Made by a program: the position numbers and the translations under genes
The notes under the pieces: model-generated
The model's database searches: none
What the model was told of the DNA's origin: nothing
Seen by the model: the letters and a program-made list of their open reading frames with translations, nothing else
Assembly (NCBI GenBank): GCA_900548305.1
Contig: URJZ01000037.1
Coordinates: forward strand, 1 to 9,184
Direction of reading: 5' to 3'
DNA length: 9,184 bases
DNA from: an uncultured Oscillospiraceae bacterium
Lineage (GTDB): Bacteria; Bacillota; Clostridia; Oscillospirales; Acutalibacteraceae
In this document: piece after piece, positions 5,806-9,184 of the stretch
Layout: every line of letters begins with the position of its first letter
Position numbering within the stretch: the first letter of the stretch is position 1

Positions 5806-6783
5806 ATGAAAGATAAATTGATTGTGTCTTCCTCGCCTCATCTGAGACGAAACACTTCGACACAAAAAATTATGTTGGATGTAATCATTGCAATGATCCC
5901 TGCTGCAATTGCATCTATCGTATTTTTTGGGTATTGGGCAGCAATTACATTAGCAGTTGCAATCGCTTCTTGTGTGCTATCTGAATTTGTATGCCGTTTG
6001 GTTATGAAACGTGAACAAACAGTTGGTGACTTAAGTGCCATTGTTACAGGTATGTTGCTGGCCTTTAATCTACCTGCCAACATTAACCCTTTAATTACCG
6101 CGTTTGGCGGTGTAATCGCAATTGTTGTAGCAAAACAAATGTTTGGTGGTCTGGGTCAAAACTTTGTAAACCCTGCACTTACTGCGCGTATCGTTTTAAT
6201 GGTATCCTTCCCTGTGCATATGACAACTTGGGCAACACCGTTTTTCTATACCGGCAATGTGGATGCTATGACAACAGCTACTCCTCTTGGAATTATCGCT
6301 GAAGGAAGCGGTACTATGCCTTCCTATTTAGACATGTTCCTTGGTAACATTGGCGGTTCCATGGGTGAAACAAGTGCTCTTGCGATTTTGCTTGGTGGTA
6401 TTTATTTGATTGCACGCCGTGTAATTAATCCTATTGTTCCATTTGCTTATATAGGTACTGTAGCCGCTATTTCAGGCATTGCATGCGCTGTTACCGGACG
6501 CGATGTTTTGGTAGACATTCTTTCCGGCGGTTTAATGCTTGGCGCATTCTTTATGGCAACAGACTATGCAACTACTCCTATTAACTGGAGAGGTAAGCTA
6601 GTATTTGCAATCGGATGCGGTATTATTACAATGCTCATTCGCTTATTTGGTTCCTTGCCGGAAGGTGTTTCTTATTCCATTCTGTTGATGAATATTTTAA
6701 CACCTCATATCGAGAGTTTAACTCGTTCTAAAACCTTTGGTTTTATCAAAGCCAGAAAGGAGCGGAAACGAAGTGAAGTTTAA
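5806..6783 (+). CDS. rnfD: Rnf complex subunit RnfD (membrane flavoprotein)
   Basis: RnfD is an integral membrane subunit that carries covalent FMN and takes part in ion translocation. The 325-residue protein starts MKDKLIVSSSPHLRRNTST, the typical RnfD N-terminus (SSSPH), followed by paired membrane segments (about 22-60 and 75-125), a loop, and further hydrophobic segments through residue 305. The flavinylation motif is TTATPL (156-161), with Thr159 the expected FMN attachment residue. The family motif GAFFMATDYATTP is at 246-258, and MNILTPHIE lies near the end. ATG 5806 was chosen over the upstream TTG 5785 because GGAAAGG (5787-5793) precedes it and would overlap the TTG; the 12-base spacing is a little long. 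The last 11 bases overlap rnfG, which suggests translational coupling. Na+/H+ specificity cannot be told from this sequence by eye. Confidence 0.96.
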   Translation: MKDKLIVSSSPHLRRNTSTQKIMLDVIIAMIPAAIASIVFFGYWAAITLAVAIASCVLSEFVCRLVMKREQTVGDLSAIVTGMLLAFNLPANINPLITAFGGVIAIVVAKQMFGGLGQNFVNPALTARIVLMVSFPVHMTTWATPFFYTGNVDAMTTATPLGIIAEGSGTMPSYLDMFLGNIGGSMGETSALAILLGGIYLIARRVINPIVPFAYIGTVAAISGIACAVTGRDVLVDILSGGLMLGAFFMATDYATTPINWRGKLVFAIGCGIITMLIRLFGSLPEGVSYSILLMNILTPHIESLTRSKTFGFIKARKERKRSEV

Positions 6784-7333
6784 GCCAAAAGAAATTGCTG
6801 TTCCTGCTTTGATACTATGCGCTATTTGTTTAATTATTACAGGTGCATTATCCGTAACAAACTTTATAACAAAAGATACCATTGAAGCTTTAAACTTGGA
6901 AACTGAAAAATCAGCTCGAACGGTTGTATTACCTGATGCAGCCAACTTTGAAGCCGGAGATTCTGAGGAATCTTATTTTATTGGTAAAGCAGATGACGGT
7001 TCTGAAAAAGGTTACGTATTCACTACTACTGCCAAAGGTTATGGCGGTACTATCCAGGTAATGACAGGTATTAATATCGAAGGTGAAATTACCGGTGTAA
7101 CAATCCTTTCCTTAAATGAAACTCCTGGTCTAGGCATGAATGCACAAAACGCCACTTTTACTGATATGTATAAGCAAACTGCACCGGAAAGCGGATTTAA
7201 CGTTATTAAATCCGGTACAGCGGGTGATGGAAACATTGTAGCTCTAACGGGTGCAACTATTACATCACAAGCAGTGACAGACGCTGTAAACGCAGCAATA
7301 GAACAATATAATGAAATTAAGGGAGGTGCTTAA
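6773..7333 (+). CDS. rnfG: Rnf complex subunit RnfG (covalent FMN subunit)
   Basis: RnfG is a single-span membrane protein whose extracytoplasmic FMN_bind domain carries covalent FMN. The 186-residue protein starts at GTG 6773 with KFKPKEIAVPA and has one membrane anchor (about 8-28). The flavodomain contains KGYGGTIQVMTGIN, the conserved NETPGLG (115-121) and the flavinylation motif LTGAT, with Thr162 the expected attachment site. The GTG start is favoured because AAAGGAG (6756-6762) is 10 bases upstream and lies inside the end of rnfD; the in-frame ATG at 6737 would add 12 residues with no good ribosome binding site. It overlaps rnfD by 11 bases, and its stop is one base before the rnfE start. 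Its modification needs an ApbE enzyme, which raises the question of whether the upstream ApbE-like protein can do this. Confidence 0.96.
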   Translation: MKFKPKEIAVPALILCAICLIITGALSVTNFITKDTIEALNLETEKSARTVVLPDAANFEAGDSEESYFIGKADDGSEKGYVFTTTAKGYGGTIQVMTGINIEGEITGVTILSLNETPGLGMNAQNATFTDMYKQTAPESGFNVIKSGTAGDGNIVALTGATITSQAVTDAVNAAIEQYNEIKGGA

Positions 7334-7334
7334 G

Positions 7335-8018
7335 TTGGGCAAAGGTTATGGTAGAGAACTTACAAAAGGTATTTTAAAGGAAAATCCGGTTTTCCGTTTG
7401 GTGCTTGGTACTTGCCCTACTTTGGCTGTTAGTACAAGCGCAATGAGCGCCTTAGGTATGGGGGCCGCAGCTACTGTTGTTCTAATTTGTTCTAACTTGG
7501 TTATCTCCGCATGCCGTAAAATTATTCCGGATAAGGTGCGTATTCCTGCATACATTACTATCATTGCAGGCTTCGTATCTGTAGTACAAATGCTGGTAAA
7601 AGCGTTCGTACCGGCAATTGACAAATCCCTTGGTATTTATTTACCTTTGATTGTTGTTAACTGTATTATTCTTGGCCGTGCTGAAGCGTTCGCTAGCAAA
7701 AATCCTGTGATTCCTTCTGTTCTAGACGGTCTTGGAATGGGTATCGGCTTTACCGCTGCCCTGTTGGTTATGGGTTGCATCCGTGAACTTTTAGGTTCTG
7801 GTACTATCTTTGGCGCACCTGTAACTATTTCCTTTATGGATCCAATTATTATCTTTATTCTTGCTCCGGGCGGATTCTTTGTTTATGGTATTTTGGTTGC
7901 TATTGTAAATAAATTAACCAAAGGCAAAAAAGCCGAACTGGGCTGTGGCGGATGTCCGATGAGTGCATCTTGTTCAAAGATTAGCAAAGGAGAGTGCGGA
8001 ACAGATGATAATGTTTAA
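7335..8018 (+). CDS. rnfE: Rnf complex subunit RnfE (membrane core) with Cys-rich tail
   Basis: RnfE is one of two homologous, oppositely oriented membrane subunits forming the core of the complex. The 227-residue protein has about six hydrophobic segments. The two conserved half-site motifs are LGTCPTLAVS with Cys27 and VVNCIILGRAEAFAS with Cys110; in this family these cysteines, together with those of RnfA, hold an iron-sulfur cluster inside the membrane. I chose TTG 7335 because GGGAGGTG (7321-7328) sits 6 bases upstream; the in-frame ATG at 7311 precedes this site and lies within rnfG. After the last membrane segment there is an unusual tail, LGCGGCPMSASC then KGEC, with four cysteines in a C-x2-C-x5-C-x7-C pattern. 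This is not part of the core fold and could bind a metal. The end overlaps rnfA by 14 bases. Confidence 0.95.
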   Translation: MGKGYGRELTKGILKENPVFRLVLGTCPTLAVSTSAMSALGMGAAATVVLICSNLVISACRKIIPDKVRIPAYITIIAGFVSVVQMLVKAFVPAIDKSLGIYLPLIVVNCIILGRAEAFASKNPVIPSVLDGLGMGIGFTAALLVMGCIRELLGSGTIFGAPVTISFMDPIIIFILAPGGFFVYGILVAIVNKLTKGKKAELGCGGCPMSASCSKISKGECGTDDNV

Positions 8019-8622
8019 AAGCCTTGTAAGCATTTTCCTTGCCGGTATTTTAACAGAAAACTTTTTGTTAAGTAAGTTTTTAGGTATTTGTCCTTTCCTT
8101 GGTGTTTCCAAGAAGTTAAATACCGCTGTAGGTATGAGTGCTGCAGTTATCTTTGTTATGCTAATTTCAACTGCAGTAACTTGGCCAATTTATATGTATG
8201 TATTGATGCCTTTAGGGTTTGAATATTTACAAACAGTTGTATTTATCATCATTATTGCTGCTTTGGTACAATTAATTGAATTGGTTCTTCGCAAGTTTAT
8301 GCCTCCACTTTACAATTCACTTGGTATCTATTTGCCATTAATTACAACCAACTGTGCTGTTTTGGGTATTACTACATTGGTAATTGAAAATACTTTAGAC
8401 CCAATTACACACTATGGATTTGCTGAATCTATGACCAATGCTTTTGGTAGTGGTATGGGCTTTTTAGTTGCAATGGTGCTATTTGCCGGCGTTCGCCAAA
8501 AATTAGAAACTTGCGATATTCCTGATTTCCTAAAAGGTCTTCCAATTACATTAATCGCTGCATCTCTACTTGCTGTTTCTTTCTTTGGTTTCCAAGGTTT
8601 AGTAGACGGTATGTTAGGCTAA
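8005..8622 (+). CDS. rnfA: Rnf complex subunit RnfA (membrane core)
   Basis: RnfA is the partner of RnfE in the membrane core. The 205-residue protein starts MIMFKSLVSIFLAGILTENF and has about six hydrophobic segments. The two family motifs are FLGICPFLGVS with Cys29 and TTNCAVLGITTLVIE with Cys117, the expected ligands of the intramembrane iron-sulfur cluster. AFGSGMGFLVAMVLFAGVR is the usual fifth-helix region. The length is slightly above the roughly 190 residues usual for the family. AAAGGAG (7986-7992) lies 12 bases before ATG 8005; ATG 8011 is also possible but is spaced worse. The in-frame ATG at 7963 lies far inside rnfE and has no site. It overlaps the end of rnfE by 14 bases, and 18 bases separate it from rnfB. 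Confidence 0.96.
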   Translation: MIMFKSLVSIFLAGILTENFLLSKFLGICPFLGVSKKLNTAVGMSAAVIFVMLISTAVTWPIYMYVLMPLGFEYLQTVVFIIIIAALVQLIELVLRKFMPPLYNSLGIYLPLITTNCAVLGITTLVIENTLDPITHYGFAESMTNAFGSGMGFLVAMVLFAGVRQKLETCDIPDFLKGLPITLIAASLLAVSFFGFQGLVDGMLG

Positions 8623-8640
8623 GAGAGGTTGGTATAAATC

Positions 8641-9184
8641 ATGTGGGCATATGAAATTTTTATTCCTATTGCAATTGTTGTAGGTATAGGTCTTGTATTA
8701 GGTCTTGTGTTAGCAATTGCAGCAATTATTCTACATGTTCCTATTGATGAGCGTGTAGAAGCAGTAACAGAAGTTTTGCCGGGCGCCAACTGTGGTGCTT
8801 GTGGATATTCAGGATGTTCCGGCTATGCCACCGCCTTGTGTGAAGGCGATGCCGACAATGGCCTTTGCGCTCCGGGAGGACCGGAAGTGGTTCAAAAAAT
8901 AAGTGAATTATTAGGCGGAGGTGCTGTTACTTTAGTACCTAAAGTTGCAATGGTTCACTGTAACGGTACTCCGGAACATACCTCTCAGAAAATGGACTAT
9001 GAAGGCATTCCCTCATGCGCTGCAGCATCTATGCTGTCCGGCGGCACACAAGCTTGCCAGTATGGCTGTTTGGGATTTGGAGACTGTGTCAATGTATGTG
9101 AATATGATGCAATACATATCGTAAACGGTGTTGCAGTCGTAAATCCTGAAAAATGTACTGCATGTACAATGTGTGTAAGAGAAT
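8641..9184 (+). CDS. rnfB: Rnf complex subunit RnfB (ferredoxin-accepting iron-sulfur protein; partial)
   Basis: RnfB is the entry point for electrons from reduced ferredoxin. The window holds the first 181 codons and is cut at the right edge within the first ferredoxin-like domain. An N-terminal membrane anchor (about 6-31) is followed by the four-cysteine 4Fe-4S domain: NCGACGYSGC with Cys51, Cys54, Cys59, and Cys76 in GLCAPGG; an extra Cys67 lies between. Next come VAMVHCNG, then PSCAAAS...ACQYGCLGFGDCVNVC, the typical RnfB start of the ferredoxin region, and CTACTMC at the edge. After the VNVC cysteine this protein has Glu-Tyr where CP-F/Y is usual. GAGAGG (8623-8628) lies 12 bases before ATG 8641. 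More 4Fe-4S motifs would be expected beyond the edge, and this is normally the last gene of a clostridial rnfCDGEAB operon. Confidence 0.96.
   Translation, partial: MWAYEIFIPIAIVVGIGLVLGLVLAIAAIILHVPIDERVEAVTEVLPGANCGACGYSGCSGYATALCEGDADNGLCAPGGPEVVQKISELLGGGAVTLVPKVAMVHCNGTPEHTSQKMDYEGIPSCAAASMLSGGTQACQYGCLGFGDCVNVCEYDAIHIVNGVAVVNPEKCTACTMCVRE

Noticed and set aside
4324..9184. Na+-NQR operon instead of Rnf
   Set aside because: The RnfC double CxxCxxC motifs, the RnfB iron-sulfur protein, the order C-D-G-E-A-B and the absence of an NqrF-type reductase identify Rnf.
1..9184. CRISPR array, insertion sequence, prophage or tRNA gene
   Set aside because: I saw no repeat-spacer pattern, transposase, terminal repeats, phage genes or tRNA cloverleaf on either strand.

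Overview
The window is AT-rich and looks like a chromosomal segment from an anaerobic, low-GC Bacillota, most likely class Clostridia. The reasons are the gene order rnfC-D-G-E-A-B, the tryptophan-type T-box leader, strong purine-rich ribosome binding sites, and a clostridial cytidylate-kinase-like protein. I cannot name a genus or species from sequence alone.

Layout. Positions 1-1972 (minus strand) hold a tryptophan-type ABC transporter operon. It has a near-perfect sigma-A promoter (1944-1972) and a T-box riboswitch leader whose specifier reads UGG (Trp) and which ends in a perfect 13-bp terminator. A lipoprotein substrate-binding protein (trpX-like, 608-1624) follows, then an intercistronic hairpin terminator (531-580), then the start of the permease gene (trpY-like, 477 to 1), which runs off the left edge. 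Positions 2213-2839 (plus strand) are a lone cytidylate-kinase-like gene with its own terminator (2876-2915). An AT-rich gap of about 300 bases follows, ending in a probable promoter (3089-3117).

From about 3150 to the right edge there is one plus-strand gene cluster: a divergent, membrane-anchored ApbE-like gene, then rnfC, rnfD, rnfG, rnfE, rnfA and the first 181 codons of rnfB. The last five genes overlap or are separated by 18 bases or less. Rnf is the membrane ferredoxin:NAD+ oxidoreductase that couples electron transfer to ion (Na+ or H+) pumping. RnfB takes electrons from ferredoxin. RnfC carries the NAD(H)/FMN site and two 4Fe-4S clusters. RnfD and RnfG carry covalent FMN on Thr, a modification made by ApbE enzymes. 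RnfA and RnfE form the membrane core with an intramembrane iron-sulfur centre.

The main genes are well-known systems and I found no convincing new system. The points that merit a second look are the loss of most catalytic signature residues in the ApbE-like protein, the conflict over its start codon (a two-codon ORF with a good ribosome binding site just upstream), a four-cysteine tail on RnfE, an 11-bp perfect inverted repeat between rnfC and rnfD, and the terminator placed between trpX and trpY.
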